A stretch of DNA of 32,611 nt from Clostridia bacterium (GCA_017539215.1 JAFYHI010000050.1:1-32611), one strand, 5' to 3'; numbered from the stretch's first letter, positions 14,682 through 23,679 are shown. Made by a program: numbers and translations. The notes: a model not told the origin generated them from the letters alone.

Positions 14682-14698
14682 CGCCAACTGAGCTGTCG

Positions 14699-14725
14699 GC
14701 GGCACGGAGCATCCGTGCCGCTTTT
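14699..14725 (+). terminator. Intrinsic terminator
   Basis: GCGGCACGGA (14699-14708), loop GCA, TCCGTGCCGC (14712-14721) and TTTT. It ends the transcript of the small-protein genes. Confidence 0.8.
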
Positions 14726-14748
14726 CATATCCGTTTCGTAAAAAAAGA

Positions 14749-14777
14749 TTGACAATCCAATAAAAACGGTTTATAAT
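14749..14777 (+). promoter_or_regulatory. Consensus sigma-A promoter of a lipoprotein gene
   Basis: TTGACA (14749-14754), exactly 17 bases, TATAAT (14772-14777): twelve of twelve bases match. The leader to the ATG at 14895 is about 110 bases. Confidence 0.9.
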
Positions 14778-14894
14778 TAAGTCGTAAGCCTATACAAGGC
14801 TTTGCCGTACGGCGCACGCATGCAGCAGCATCGCTCATTTTGCCTGTGTGCCGTCTGTGATATGACACATCTGACCGTAAGAAAGGAGCGCATT

Positions 14895-15653
14895 ATGAAA
14901 CGTCTGTTGATCCTGTTGCTTTTGCTTTGCATGTGCTTTGCCGCAGGCTGCACCGCTGCGCCCGGCGCATCCCCGGATGCGGAGGGGCAGGAGGGGCTTA
15001 CCCAAACGGCAACCGATGCTTTGGGCGGGGCGCCTTCACAGGAGGCCGCGAATACTCCCGATGCGGTATCGACCGAGCCCGGCGGCACCGAACTTCCCGT
15101 TTACCCACCGACTATAATATTAGATGCACCCTGGTACGCATACGCCGAGGATCTTGACGAGGCGATAGACGGCGTGCTGCTCTGCCGCGTCACGGGCGAA
15201 TCCTACCGCGTTTACGCGGGCAAGGGCGGCGACGTAATGACGGACATACTCGATGAAAGCCGATCCCCCTTACTCAATACAGTCTATTCCGTCGAGCCCA
15301 TCGCCTGCTTCAAGGGCGATTTTGAGGACGTAACGGAGCTGAGCATTCCCGGCGCAGCCGACCGCGAGAAAAACGTCGAAGAGATCATGGAGGCCTGCGG
15401 CGTGACCGACCCGCTTTATATCCAGGTTTTTACCGGCAAGCAGCCCGAGATCGAGATCGGCAAGCTGTACGTTTTCGCCGTGTCCGACAGGTTCACGCCC
15501 TATCCCAGGATATACCTGCGCAATCAGAGCGTTTTCCCGCTTGAGGGCGACCCGGACGAGATACAGTGCGACGGCATTTACTTAAAGGACCTTATCGCCC
15601 TGTACGGCGAGGACGCATGGAACACCGTAAAGGAGTACTGCTCCGCGCCGTAA
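14895..15653 (+). CDS. Lipoprotein of unknown function
   Basis: 252 residues. MKRLLILLLLLCMCFAAGC is a clear lipoprotein signal (Cys 19). A Gly/Ala/Pro/Thr-rich spacer runs to about residue 70, then a compact domain of about 180 residues: LDEAIDGVLLCRVTGESYRVY, SVEPIACFKGDFEDVTELSIPG and EIEIGKLYVFAVSDRF. The pattern of a secreted beta-rich domain beginning with a strand that ends in Cys is seen in other Clostridia lipoproteins but no family was named. AAAGGAG precedes the ATG; an upstream in-frame ATG at 14802 is rejected because it lacks a ribosome site and would hide the signal peptide. It is a single-gene unit. Confidence 0.85.
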   Translation: MKRLLILLLLLCMCFAAGCTAAPGASPDAEGQEGLTQTATDALGGAPSQEAANTPDAVSTEPGGTELPVYPPTIILDAPWYAYAEDLDEAIDGVLLCRVTGESYRVYAGKGGDVMTDILDESRSPLLNTVYSVEPIACFKGDFEDVTELSIPGAADREKNVEEIMEACGVTDPLYIQVFTGKQPEIEIGKLYVFAVSDRFTPYPRIYLRNQSVFPLEGDPDEIQCDGIYLKDLIALYGEDAWNTVKEYCSAP

Positions 15654-15683
15654 GCCCCGCCCGCGCTTAACGATCAGTATTAA

Positions 15684-15709
15684 ACCGACGGCCGAGCCGC
15701 CGGTTTTTT
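15684..15709 (+). terminator. Intrinsic terminator before the citrate lyase operon
   Basis: ACCGACGGC-CGA-GCCGCCGGT with one A-C mismatch, then six T. It ends the lipoprotein transcript. Confidence 0.75.
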
Positions 15710-15753
15710 ATACCGCGCTCATTGCAATATATTAAAAAAACGCTCGTTTCCTC

Positions 15754-15781
15754 TTGAAAAATCGGTAAAAAGTGATACCAT
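15754..15781 (+). promoter_or_regulatory. Possible promoter of the cit operon
   Basis: TTGAAA (15754-15759), 16 bases, TACCAT (15776-15781) with TGA before it as an extended -10. The match is modest and the exact start is uncertain; the boxes may depend on an activator not coded in this window. Confidence 0.35.
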
Positions 15782-15862
15782 TATAAGGTGGGCCGCCGCG
15801 GGGGCCGTGTTCCCGTGCGCCGCTCAAATACAGGACATACGAAAATGGAGGAATTTTTCGTC

Positions 15863-16165
15863 ATGGAAATCAAAAAAACGGGTGTTGCCGGGACTATGGA
15901 GTCCAGCGATATCATCGTCAGCATCGAGCCGAAGGAGACCGACGGCATTGAACTGACGCTTGAAAGTGCTGTAATGCAGCAGTACGGCAAGCAGATCGAG
16001 AAGGTCATTCGTGAGACCTTGGGTGAGCTTGGCATCACCCGTGCATACGTTAACGCGGTCGACAAGGGCGCTTTGGACTGCACCGTCGCCGCAAGGACTG
16101 CGGCCGCCGCATACCGCGCAGCCGAGAGCACCGATTTTGTATGGAAGAACGGAGGCGTAAAATGA
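15863..16165 (+). CDS. citD: Citrate lyase acyl carrier protein (gamma subunit)
   Basis: 100 residues, the usual CitD length. The start MEIKKTGVAGTMESSDIIV aligns with known CitD proteins, and Ser 14 sits where the 2'-(5''-phosphoribosyl)-3'-dephospho-CoA group is attached. The carrier holds the acetyl group that is exchanged for citrate. GGAGG lies 11 bases before this ATG; an ATG at 15845 would add six residues but the chosen start fits the family. Its TGA overlaps the citE ATG. The plain codon choice (AAG, GGC, CGC-rich) suggests strong expression, as in the next two genes. Confidence 0.95.
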   Translation: MEIKKTGVAGTMESSDIIVSIEPKETDGIELTLESAVMQQYGKQIEKVIRETLGELGITRAYVNAVDKGALDCTVAARTAAAAYRAAESTDFVWKNGGVK

Positions 16166-17052
16166 GCAGGTTAAGGAGAAGCATGCTTTTTGTTCCGGGC
16201 AATAACCCCGGTATGATCAGGGACGCGCATATCTACGGTTCCGACTCCATCATGTTTGACCTTGAGGACTCCGTCGCCATCACCGAAAAGGATACGGCAA
16301 GGTTCCTGGTCTATAACGCGCTGACCCATCTGCGCTACGGCAAGAAGGAGCTCGTCGTTCGCATCAACGACCTGTCCAGCGGCCTGGGCATCGCAGACCT
16401 CGAGGCCATCGTACGCGCACAGCCCGACGTTATCCGCCTGCCCAAGACCGACAGCGCGAAGGACGTTATCGAGTGCGAGCGCGAGATAGAGCGCATTGAG
16501 CGCGAGGCCGGCATCCCCGTCGGCAAGACCGGCATGATGGCCGCCATCGAGAGCGCAAACGGCGTGCTGAACGCCCGTGAGATAGCGTTTGCCTCCAAGC
16601 GCCTCATCGGTATCGCCCTGGGCGCCGAGGACTACGTTACCGACCTCAAGACCACCAGGAGCCCCGAGGGCATAGAGCTTATGTTCGCCCGCGGCATGAT
16701 CGTAAACGCCGCAAAGGCGGCGGGCATAATGGCGCTCGATACCGTCTACTCCGACGTCAACAACGAAGAGGGCTTCATCAATGAGGCCACCATGATAAAG
16801 AAGATGGGCTTTGACGGCAAATCCGTCATCAACCCCCGCCAGATCGCGCCTCTGCACGCGGTGTTCACCCCGTCCGAGAAGGACCTCAACAAGGCCCGCG
16901 CCGTTATGGAGGCCATCGCCGAGGCAAACGCCAGGGGTTCCGGCGTTGCGTCGCTCAAGGGCAAGATGATCGACAAGCCCGTCGTTGCAAGGGCGCAGTA
17001 TCTGCTTGAAATGGCGGAGCGCGCAAAGACCATGACCGTGGAAGATATCTAA
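16162..17052 (+). CDS. citE: Citrate lyase beta subunit (citryl-ACP lyase)
   Basis: 296 residues of the HpcH/HpaI aldolase fold. It has RRSMLFVPGNNPGM, IMFDLEDSVAITEKD (metal-binding acidic residues), VVRINDL, AAIESANGVLNAREIA and IALGAEDYVTDL. It splits citryl-ACP into acetyl-ACP and oxaloacetate. GGAGG stands before the ATG, which overlaps citD by four bases. Nothing appears missing from the family pattern. Confidence 0.97.
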   Translation: MSRLRRSMLFVPGNNPGMIRDAHIYGSDSIMFDLEDSVAITEKDTARFLVYNALTHLRYGKKELVVRINDLSSGLGIADLEAIVRAQPDVIRLPKTDSAKDVIECEREIERIEREAGIPVGKTGMMAAIESANGVLNAREIAFASKRLIGIALGAEDYVTDLKTTRSPEGIELMFARGMIVNAAKAAGIMALDTVYSDVNNEEGFINEATMIKKMGFDGKSVINPRQIAPLHAVFTPSEKDLNKARAVMEAIAEANARGSGVASLKGKMIDKPVVARAQYLLEMAERAKTMTVEDI

Positions 17053-17063
17053 AGGTGACTGAT

Positions 17064-18605
17064 ATGAGTAATTTCGATTTCGATTCCATTCCCCATATTG
17101 CGGAGGTTTCCGCCTGCCACGGCGCTTATGCCGAGGAAAACGTTAACGAGAAGAACCTGATGAGCTTTGACGAGCGCCAGAAGGAGTCCAAGAAGGTCCT
17201 CCCCTCCATTGAAGAGGCCATCCGCCGCGTCGGCCTTAAGGACGGCATGACCATCTCCTTCCATCACCATTTCAGGAACGGCGACTACGTCATCAACATG
17301 GTAATGGACGTTATCGCCAAGATGGGCTTCAAGGGCCTCACCCTTGCGGCTTCCTCCCTGACGGACTGCCATTGGCCCCTTATCGAGCACATCAAGAACG
17401 GCGTTATAAAGCATATCGAGACCAGTGGCCTGCGCGGCAAGCTGGGCGACGCCGTTTCCCACGGCCTCATGGACTTCCCCGTGATATTCCGCTCCCACGG
17501 CGGACGCGCCGCGGCCATCGAGTCCGGCGAGCTTCATATAGACGTTGCGTTCCTGGGCGCACCCTCCTGCGACCCCTACGGCAACGCCAACGGCTACAAC
17601 CGTGACTCCGAGGAAGGCTCCTGCTGCGGTTCTCTGGGTTATGCAAAGCTTGACGCGCTTTACGCCGACAAGTGCATAATCATCACCGACCACCTCGTTT
17701 CCTTCCCCAATACCCCGTTCGGCATCCCCGAGAGCCAGGTCGATTACGTCGTAAAGGTAGACAACATCGGCGACCCCAACGGCATCATGAGCGGCGCTAC
17801 CCGCTACACCAAGAACCCCAAGGAGCTGCTCATCGCCCAGTACGCGACGAACGCCATCGTGGCCTCCGGCTACTTCAAGGACAACTTCTCCATGCAGATG
17901 GGCTCCGGCGGCGCATCGCTCGCCGTTGCAAGGTATCTGCGTGAAAAGATGATAGAGCAGGATATCAAGTGCCGCTTCGCACTCGGCGGCATCACCGGAC
18001 AGATCGTCCAGATGCACGAGGAGGGCCTTGTCAAGAAGATCCTCGACGTGCAGAGCTTCGATCTTATCGCTGCCAACTCCGTCAAGAACAACCGCTTCCA
18101 TCAGCAGATCGACGCGTCCTATTACGCAAGCTACCTTAACAAGGGCGCCGCCGTTAACCAGCTCGACTTCGTCATCCTCTCCGCTCTCGAGGTCGACACC
18201 GACTTTAACGTCAACGTTATGACCGGTTCCGACGGCGTTATCCGCGGTGCGGTCGGCGGCCATCCCGACACCGCCGCCGGCGCTTCCATGACCGTCGTCG
18301 TCTGCCCGCTGCTGCGCGGCCGTATCCCCACCATCTGCTCCAAGGTAAACACCGTCTGCACCCCCGGCAAGACCGTGGACGTAGTCGTTACCGATCAGGG
18401 CATCGCGGTCAACCCCGCCCGCCCCGAGCTTTACAAGCGCTTTGTTGAGGCCGGCCTGCCCGTGACCACCATCGAGAAGCTCAGGGACCGCGCCGAGCGC
18501 ATCGCCGGCACGCCCGAGTCCATCAAGTACGGCGATAAGATCGTCGGCGTGCTTATGTACAGGGACAATACCGTTCTCGACGTTATCCGCGAGGTCATCG
18601 ACTGA
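17064..18605 (+). CDS. citF: Citrate lyase alpha subunit (acetyl-ACP:citrate transferase)
   Basis: 513 residues, normal for CitF. Visible family stretches are GMTISFHHHFRNGDYVINMVM, GLTLAASSLTDCHWPLIEHI, IDVAFLGAPSCDPYGNANG and FSMQMGSGGASLAVARYL. It swaps acetate for citrate on the carrier. The ATG at 17064 has AAAGGTG five bases away; a GTG three codons earlier is the other in-frame choice. It follows citE by 11 bases. A long antisense opening across this gene is a codon-bias shadow. Confidence 0.97.
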   Translation: MSNFDFDSIPHIAEVSACHGAYAEENVNEKNLMSFDERQKESKKVLPSIEEAIRRVGLKDGMTISFHHHFRNGDYVINMVMDVIAKMGFKGLTLAASSLTDCHWPLIEHIKNGVIKHIETSGLRGKLGDAVSHGLMDFPVIFRSHGGRAAAIESGELHIDVAFLGAPSCDPYGNANGYNRDSEEGSCCGSLGYAKLDALYADKCIIITDHLVSFPNTPFGIPESQVDYVVKVDNIGDPNGIMSGATRYTKNPKELLIAQYATNAIVASGYFKDNFSMQMGSGGASLAVARYLREKMIEQDIKCRFALGGITGQIVQMHEEGLVKKILDVQSFDLIAANSVKNNRFHQQIDASYYASYLNKGAAVNQLDFVILSALEVDTDFNVNVMTGSDGVIRGAVGGHPDTAAGASMTVVVCPLLRGRIPTICSKVNTVCTPGKTVDVVVTDQGIAVNPARPELYKRFVEAGLPVTTIEKLRDRAERIAGTPESIKYGDKIVGVLMYRDNTVLDVIREVID

Positions 18606-18612
18606 TAAAAAC

Positions 18613-18637
18613 GGGCTCCCCCTTTTCGGGGGAGCCC
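18613..18637 (+). terminator. Hairpin between citF and citC (attenuator or mRNA-end stabiliser)
   Basis: GGGCTCCCCC (18613-18622), loop TTTTC, GGGGGAGCCC (18628-18637). The five T only come after TGTCCCC, so it is a poor terminator. It probably lets part of the transcripts stop or protects the highly expressed citDEF message. Confidence 0.6.
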
Positions 18638-18660
18638 TGTCCCCTTTTTGGAGCAAAGTT

Positions 18661-19638
18661 ATGGATTTTTACCCGCAGACGGGGGTGACGCTCACCCCGG
18701 AGCGCCTTTTGAGGACCGAGGCGTTCCTGCACAAAATGGGCCTGAGGTACGAGGGCGGCGCCGATTATACGGTGCAGCTCGTTTCGGATTCCGGCGATAT
18801 CGTCGGAAGCGGCTCGCTTTGCGGCAGCGTGTTAAAATACATTGCGATAGACCCCGCCCTTCAGGGCGAGGGCGCGGCGCTCACGCTCGTATCGGAGCTT
18901 GTGGCGGAGGCCATGCGCCGCGGTATCAGAAAGCTCTTCCTCTTTACAAAGGCCTCCAACGAGATGCTCTTTCGCGGCGTGGGCTTTTACACCCTTGCCG
19001 CCACGCGCGACGTCTGCTTTATGGAAAACGGCAGGGCGGGGCTTGCCCGCTGGCTGGACTCCGTGCCCAGGCTCCCGGGCAGGGTCGGCGCCTGCGTTAT
19101 GAACTGCAATCCGTTCACCCTCGGCCACAGGTACCTTGTCGAGACCGCCGCATCTATGGTCGACAGCCTTTACCTTTTTGTCGTCAGCGAGGACAGCTCG
19201 CGGTTTTCGTTCAAAGACAGGCTTGCCATGGTGCGCCTCGGCACAGGCGACTTAGATAACGTGCTGGTGCTTCCCGGCGGCGAGTACATGATATCAAAGG
19301 CCACTTTCCCAACCTATTTCATAAAGGAGGGCGCGGATGCGGATTCCATCTATGCGTCCCTTGACGTTACTCTTTTCGGGCAAAAGATAGCTCCGGCGCT
19401 CAATATTTCGCGTCGATTCGTGGGCACAGAGCCCTATTGCAGGGTTACAAATAACTATAACGAAGTCATGAAGCAGCTCCTTCCCGCCTGCGGCGTGGAG
19501 GTCGTTGAGATAGAAAGGACCGGCGGCATTTCCGCAAGCCGCGTACGCGAGGCGCTTGACAGGGGCGATATTGACGCCGTGCGCGCGCTCGTTCCCGCAA
19601 CCACCGCGGACTACATACTGAAAGGTCGAACCGAATGA
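18661..19638 (+). CDS. citC: [Citrate (pro-3S)-lyase] ligase
   Basis: 325 residues. The N-terminal part (to about 125) is GNAT-like (YIAIDPALQGEGAALTLVSEL; LFLFTKASNEMLFRGVGF). The C-terminal part is a nucleotidyltransferase with MNCNPFTLGHRYLVE (the HxGH-type box), SRFSFKDRLAMV, RFVGTEPYCRVTNNYNEVM and ISASRVREAL. CitC uses ATP and acetate to acetylate the carrier and so turns citrate lyase on. GGAG precedes the ATG. The stop overlaps the next ATG by four bases. Confidence 0.96.
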   Translation: MDFYPQTGVTLTPERLLRTEAFLHKMGLRYEGGADYTVQLVSDSGDIVGSGSLCGSVLKYIAIDPALQGEGAALTLVSELVAEAMRRGIRKLFLFTKASNEMLFRGVGFYTLAATRDVCFMENGRAGLARWLDSVPRLPGRVGACVMNCNPFTLGHRYLVETAASMVDSLYLFVVSEDSSRFSFKDRLAMVRLGTGDLDNVLVLPGGEYMISKATFPTYFIKEGADADSIYASLDVTLFGQKIAPALNISRRFVGTEPYCRVTNNYNEVMKQLLPACGVEVVEIERTGGISASRVREALDRGDIDAVRALVPATTADYILKGRTE

Positions 19639-21290
19639 GAAAGCTTTTTGTGCTGCTTATTGCCGTAAGCCTGGCGCTTATTATTGCGGCGGGGGTGTTC
19701 TTTTTCTACCTTTTTCCCGTCAAAATGCGCCCCGCGCGCGAATACCGCGCCGCCGTCGCCCAGTTTGAAAGCGGCGAGTACGTCTCCGCAGCCCTGCAGT
19801 TTGAGGACATGAAGGGCTATGCGGATTCCGCAGAGCGCGCAAAGGCCGCATGGCTTGCGGCGGGCGACGCCGCGTTTGAGGATGGCGACCTTGCCCAGAC
19901 CCGCACCTATTATTTGAAGGGCGGCGCCGACACCCAGATGTTTGAAAAGCTCGATTCCGAATACTATAAGCAGGGCGTGCAGGCCTACGCCGACAACAAG
20001 AGGGTGGAGGCCGAAAACTGCTTCTCCTGCATATCCGAGGGTTCGGCCTATCTCGCGCTCCTCGATCAGGTGCGCATAAGCTGCGGCGAAAGGTTTTTAA
20101 AGGACGGCGACCTTGAGTCCGCCGAAAAGGTTTTAAGGCTTTGCGGCGACGCTTCGCGCAGCGAGATCTCCGGGCTGTGGACCGACGCGGGCTCCGAAAG
20201 GCTGACGACCTACGACCTTACCGGAGCGGCGTACTGCTTTGCAAAGGCCATCGCCTTTGCGGGGGACGAGCTGCGCGATACCGTTTCGCGCCGCATTGAC
20301 GAGGAATGGGTCTCCGCCGCCCGCCGCGCATCCGCCGAGGGCAACCCCGACCTTGCGGAAAAGCTGCTTGCAAGGACGGGCAGCGGCTCCGAGGTGCGCC
20401 TTGCCGCCGTTTACACCGAGGCGGCTGCCGCCGAAGCGGAGGGCAGGCTGGCCGAGGCGCTTGCGCTTTACTGCAGCGCCGCCGGCTACTCCGACGCCGA
20501 CGCGCGCGCCGACGCGTTAAGGCCCCGGCTCCGCAGCTATTTCAACGCCGGAGGCTCCGGCTGCTTTGCCACCCTTGAGGACGGCAAAGTGGGCTTTGAG
20601 GGCGATTGGGGCGTTTACACCGCGCCCGATTGGGACGCCGTTTCCATCGCCTGCGGCATGAGCCGCTTCGTGCTGGGCGTGACGAAGGACGGCCGCGTGA
20701 CGTTCACCGGCAACGATTCCGACGGCTGCGGCGCGGTGGATGCATGGAGCGGCGTTACGGCGGTCTCCGCCGGCAGGTCTCACTCCGTGGGTCTTACGTC
20801 CGACGGGCGCGTGCTCGCCTGCGGCGCAGACGACGCCGGGCAGGTCTCGGGCGTCTCCTCATGGGAGGGTATAACCGCCGTTGACTGCGGGGCGCGGTTC
20901 ACCGTGGGCGTCAGGGCCGACGGCACGCTTATAGCCTGCGGCGACGATTCTTCCGGCCAATGCGGCGTGTCGGGCGCGCACGGGGCGGTCTCCGTCGCCT
21001 GCGGAGCGGCGCACACGGTATGGCTCGGTTCCGACGGCACGGCCGGGGCGGTCGGCGACGATTCCTTCGGTCAATGCGGCGTTTCTTCTTGGTCGGGCCT
21101 TGCCGCGGTGTACGCCGGCGCAAACCACACGGTGGGCCTCCTGCGCGACGGCACGCTTATAGCCTGCGGCGACAATTCGCACGGCGAGTGCGAGGTGGCG
21201 GGCTATACCGGAGTCATCAGCGTTGCCTGCGGCGACGGCTTTACCCTGATACTCACAGAAAACGGCACAAGGATAAGGCTCGGCAATTGA
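19635..21290 (+). CDS. Membrane-anchored TPR-like and RCC1-propeller protein
   Basis: 551 residues. One N-terminal membrane helix (about 5-28), then about 30-305 of helical, Ala-rich repeat (QFESGEYVSAALQFEDMKGYADSAERAKAA is a TPR-like unit), then about 305-551 with six or seven RCC1-type units of about 38-40 residues, each of the type VSVACG-x-x-H-TV-L-DGT-ACGDDS-GQCGV. The second part should fold as an extracellular beta-propeller. The ATG overlaps citC, so it is coexpressed with citrate lyase, yet no known citrate lyase system needs it. It may be a scaffold, a sensor or a passenger. No catalytic residues were recognised. Confidence 0.88.
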   Translation: MRKLFVLLIAVSLALIIAAGVFFFYLFPVKMRPAREYRAAVAQFESGEYVSAALQFEDMKGYADSAERAKAAWLAAGDAAFEDGDLAQTRTYYLKGGADTQMFEKLDSEYYKQGVQAYADNKRVEAENCFSCISEGSAYLALLDQVRISCGERFLKDGDLESAEKVLRLCGDASRSEISGLWTDAGSERLTTYDLTGAAYCFAKAIAFAGDELRDTVSRRIDEEWVSAARRASAEGNPDLAEKLLARTGSGSEVRLAAVYTEAAAAEAEGRLAEALALYCSAAGYSDADARADALRPRLRSYFNAGGSGCFATLEDGKVGFEGDWGVYTAPDWDAVSIACGMSRFVLGVTKDGRVTFTGNDSDGCGAVDAWSGVTAVSAGRSHSVGLTSDGRVLACGADDAGQVSGVSSWEGITAVDCGARFTVGVRADGTLIACGDDSSGQCGVSGAHGAVSVACGAAHTVWLGSDGTAGAVGDDSFGQCGVSSWSGLAAVYAGANHTVGLLRDGTLIACGDNSHGECEVAGYTGVISVACGDGFTLILTENGTRIRLGN

Positions 21291-21311
21291 ACCGCGCCTT
21301 TGGGAGATAAA

Positions 21312-22862
21312 ATGAACGAACAGATAAAATGCGACGAAAAGCTCTGCGCCTCCTGCGGCGCGAACTGCTCACATAACCACCACAGCGAGACCATCGTGAA
21401 AAAGCCCGTCTCCGTTGAGGATATGGCCCTCCGGCGCGAGGCGCGGGCCGCTTTGCAAAAGAGGCTCATTAGGGAGTACGGCGTGCCCGTCGTATGCTTT
21501 ACCATGAACATCGCCGGTCCCGTCAAGTATTCAGAGGCGATAGAAACCTGCTTCAACGTGGGCGCAGAGGCCTTGACCGAGGCGTTTGCCCGCTTCAATA
21601 TGCAGGTCGTCCACAGCGAATTCTATGCGGCCCATACCGGCTGCGAGGGGTTCTGGTGCGTAAAGGCCGCACCCCGGCTCATAAAGGCGCTGACCGTCAA
21701 AACGGAGGATGAGCTTTCCTTTGCCCGCCTTTATGATATGGACGTTATCGGCACGGACGGGAAAAAGCTCGAAAGGGCCAAGCCCCGCAAATGCCTTATC
21801 TGCGGCCGTCCCGCCGCCGAGTGCGCAAGGAGCCGCACGCATTCCGTTGAAGAGCTTGCCGAAAAAACGCGCGGTCTCCTGCGCGAGGCTGTGGCATACG
21901 CGGCCTCACGCGCGGCGCACAGGGCGCTTGCGGACGAGGTGATGACCACCCCCAAGGCGGGCCTTGTGGACCTTGACAACAACGGCGCAAACGACGATAT
22001 GGACCCCGGCCTCTTTATGAAGAGCGCAGACGCGCTTGCTCCGTATTTTTATCTTATGGCCTATAACGCGGCTGACCCCGACGCGCCCGAAAGCGGGCAC
22101 GGCGAGGGATGCGAGGTGGACGAGCGCGTGAACTGCGCCGATTGTCCCACCCATGAAACCTGCACGATGACCCACGGCGCAAGCCTTATGACAAAGCTTA
22201 CGCTTATCGGCGTTGAGGCCGAGACCCGCATGAAGGAGGCGACCGGCGGAGTCAACACCCATAAGGGGGCGATCTTCTGCATCGGGCTGCTTGCGTCGGC
22301 GTACGCAAGGCTCGTTTCGCTTGGAAAGCCGCACGAGACCCTCGACGTCATCAAAGAGGCCAAGCGCATGGCGGCGAACCGTCCCGACCCCGGCAGGGGC
22401 ACGAACGGCGCGACAGTCAGGCAGGAGCATCCCGACATTGCCGAAGCCTCTCCCTTGGGGGCCGACGCCGAGGCGCGCGCCGGCTTCCCCGCGGCGGTCA
22501 ACGCCTACCGCAGGATACTCGGCTACCGGCTTATGAATTTTTCCGACAACGACTGTTATGCCCTTGCCCTGATCGGCATAATGGAGGAGCTTTTCGACAC
22601 CAACGCATATAAGAGGGGCGGCAGGGAAGGCGCGGAATACGTCCGCAGCAGGGCCGCCGAGATAATGGATATGCCTCTTTCAAAGCGGCTTGCCGAGGCG
22701 CGCTCCTTCGACCGCGAGCTTATCGAAAGGAACATCAATTGCGGAGGCTGCGCCGATATGCTGGCGGCTGCCATATTCCTTGACCGCTTAACCGCTTATT
22801 CCGACCGCCGCAAGGGCGAAGAACAGCAAAGCGAGCATCACGCTCACCATCATCATGACTGA
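21312..22862 (+). CDS. citXG: CitX-CitG fusion (prosthetic-group synthesis and transfer)
   Basis: 516 residues. The first part (about 30-185) is CitX, apo-citrate lyase phosphoribosyl-dephospho-CoA transferase: LIREYGVPVVCFTMNIAGPVK-like opening and CLICGRPAAECARSRTHSVEEL. The rest (about 188-500) is CitG, triphosphoribosyl-dephospho-CoA synthase: MTTPKAGLVDLDNNGANDDMD and ATGGVNTHKGAIF. Fused CitXG is known in some bacteria. Unusual are three metal-ligand-rich stretches: Cys 7, 12, 15, 19 with His 21, 23, 24 at the N end; Cys 267, 275, 278, 284 in a CitG insert; and a C-terminal HHAHHHHD. GGGAG stands five bases before the ATG at 21312. The end overlaps murI by eight bases. Confidence 0.94.
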   Translation: MNEQIKCDEKLCASCGANCSHNHHSETIVKKPVSVEDMALRREARAALQKRLIREYGVPVVCFTMNIAGPVKYSEAIETCFNVGAEALTEAFARFNMQVVHSEFYAAHTGCEGFWCVKAAPRLIKALTVKTEDELSFARLYDMDVIGTDGKKLERAKPRKCLICGRPAAECARSRTHSVEELAEKTRGLLREAVAYAASRAAHRALADEVMTTPKAGLVDLDNNGANDDMDPGLFMKSADALAPYFYLMAYNAADPDAPESGHGEGCEVDERVNCADCPTHETCTMTHGASLMTKLTLIGVEAETRMKEATGGVNTHKGAIFCIGLLASAYARLVSLGKPHETLDVIKEAKRMAANRPDPGRGTNGATVRQEHPDIAEASPLGADAEARAGFPAAVNAYRRILGYRLMNFSDNDCYALALIGIMEELFDTNAYKRGGREGAEYVRSRAAEIMDMPLSKRLAEARSFDRELIERNINCGGCADMLAAAIFLDRLTAYSDRRKGEEQQSEHHAHHHHD

Positions 22863-23679
22863 GAATTCGGCAAAAACCGAATACGATCCCCGGCCCATAG
22901 GCGTTTTCGATTCGGGCTTCGGTGAGGCAAGCACCCTCAGGAATATGCTCCGTCTGCTGCCCGACGAACGGTTCATCTATTTCGGCGACAACGCCAACGC
23001 CCCTTACGGCGACCGACCTGAGGAGCAGATACTCGCCCTCTCCGAGGCCGCGGCGGATATGCTTTTGCACAGGGGCGTAAAGGCGCTCGTCGTCGCGTGC
23101 AATACGGCGACTTCGGCCTCCATCAAGGCGCTGAGGCGCAAGCTTGCCGTGCCGGTCGTCAGCGTTGAGCCCGCCATAAAGCCCGCCTGCGAGGCGGGTG
23201 GAGACGGCATAGTGCTTATGCTTGCCACCGCCGCCACGGTAAAGCTTGCAAGGTACCGCGCCCTCAGGGCGCGTATGCCGGACCCCGACCGCGTAAAGGA
23301 CGTGGGCTGTTCGGGGCTGGTGGAGCTTATCGAGCGGGGGCTCATCGACTACGACAGCGTTGCTCCCGTGCTTGCCCAAAAGCTTGCGCCGTATGAGGGC
23401 GCAAAGGTCGACGGCATAGTTTTGGGCTGCACGCATTATCCGTTCATCGCTCCGGCGGTCAAACGCTGGGCCGAGGCGCATTTTACCGGTCCCTGCCGCA
23501 TTTACGACGGCAACGAGGGCACGGCAAGGCAGCTTGCCCGCGTGCTCGTTCAAAACGGGCTTTCGGCCCCCGGTAGGGGTTCCGGCGAACGCGTAACTTT
23601 TTTAACGAGCGGCGACGAAAAAACCGCCCGTCCCATTTTCGAAATGCTTCTGGAGGTGCCGGTTTATGAGTTCAGATGA
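22855..23679 (+). CDS. murI: Glutamate/aspartate racemase-family protein (MurI-like)
   Basis: 274 residues with the two active-site cysteines of glutamate racemase, VACNTATS (Cys 82) and LGCTHYP (Cys 192), and an early GVFDSGFG loop. The loop usually reads GVFDSGVGGLTV; here it is GFGEASTLRN, and GDNANAPYG replaces the usual GDTARVPYG, so it is a divergent copy. The family supplies D-glutamate for peptidoglycan. Its ATG lies inside the His codons ending citXG, so it has no separate Shine-Dalgarno and probably relies on coupled translation. A second, standard murI elsewhere is possible. Confidence 0.85.
   Translation: MTENSAKTEYDPRPIGVFDSGFGEASTLRNMLRLLPDERFIYFGDNANAPYGDRPEEQILALSEAAADMLLHRGVKALVVACNTATSASIKALRRKLAVPVVSVEPAIKPACEAGGDGIVLMLATAATVKLARYRALRARMPDPDRVKDVGCSGLVELIERGLIDYDSVAPVLAQKLAPYEGAKVDGIVLGCTHYPFIAPAVKRWAEAHFTGPCRIYDGNEGTARQLARVLVQNGLSAPGRGSGERVTFLTSGDEKTARPIFEMLLEVPVYEFR

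Noticed and set aside
17049..18656. 535-codon open frame antisense to citF
   Set aside because: It mirrors citF in a GC-rich gene with strong third-base bias, has no ribosome site or recognisable domain, and lies wholly within a certain gene.
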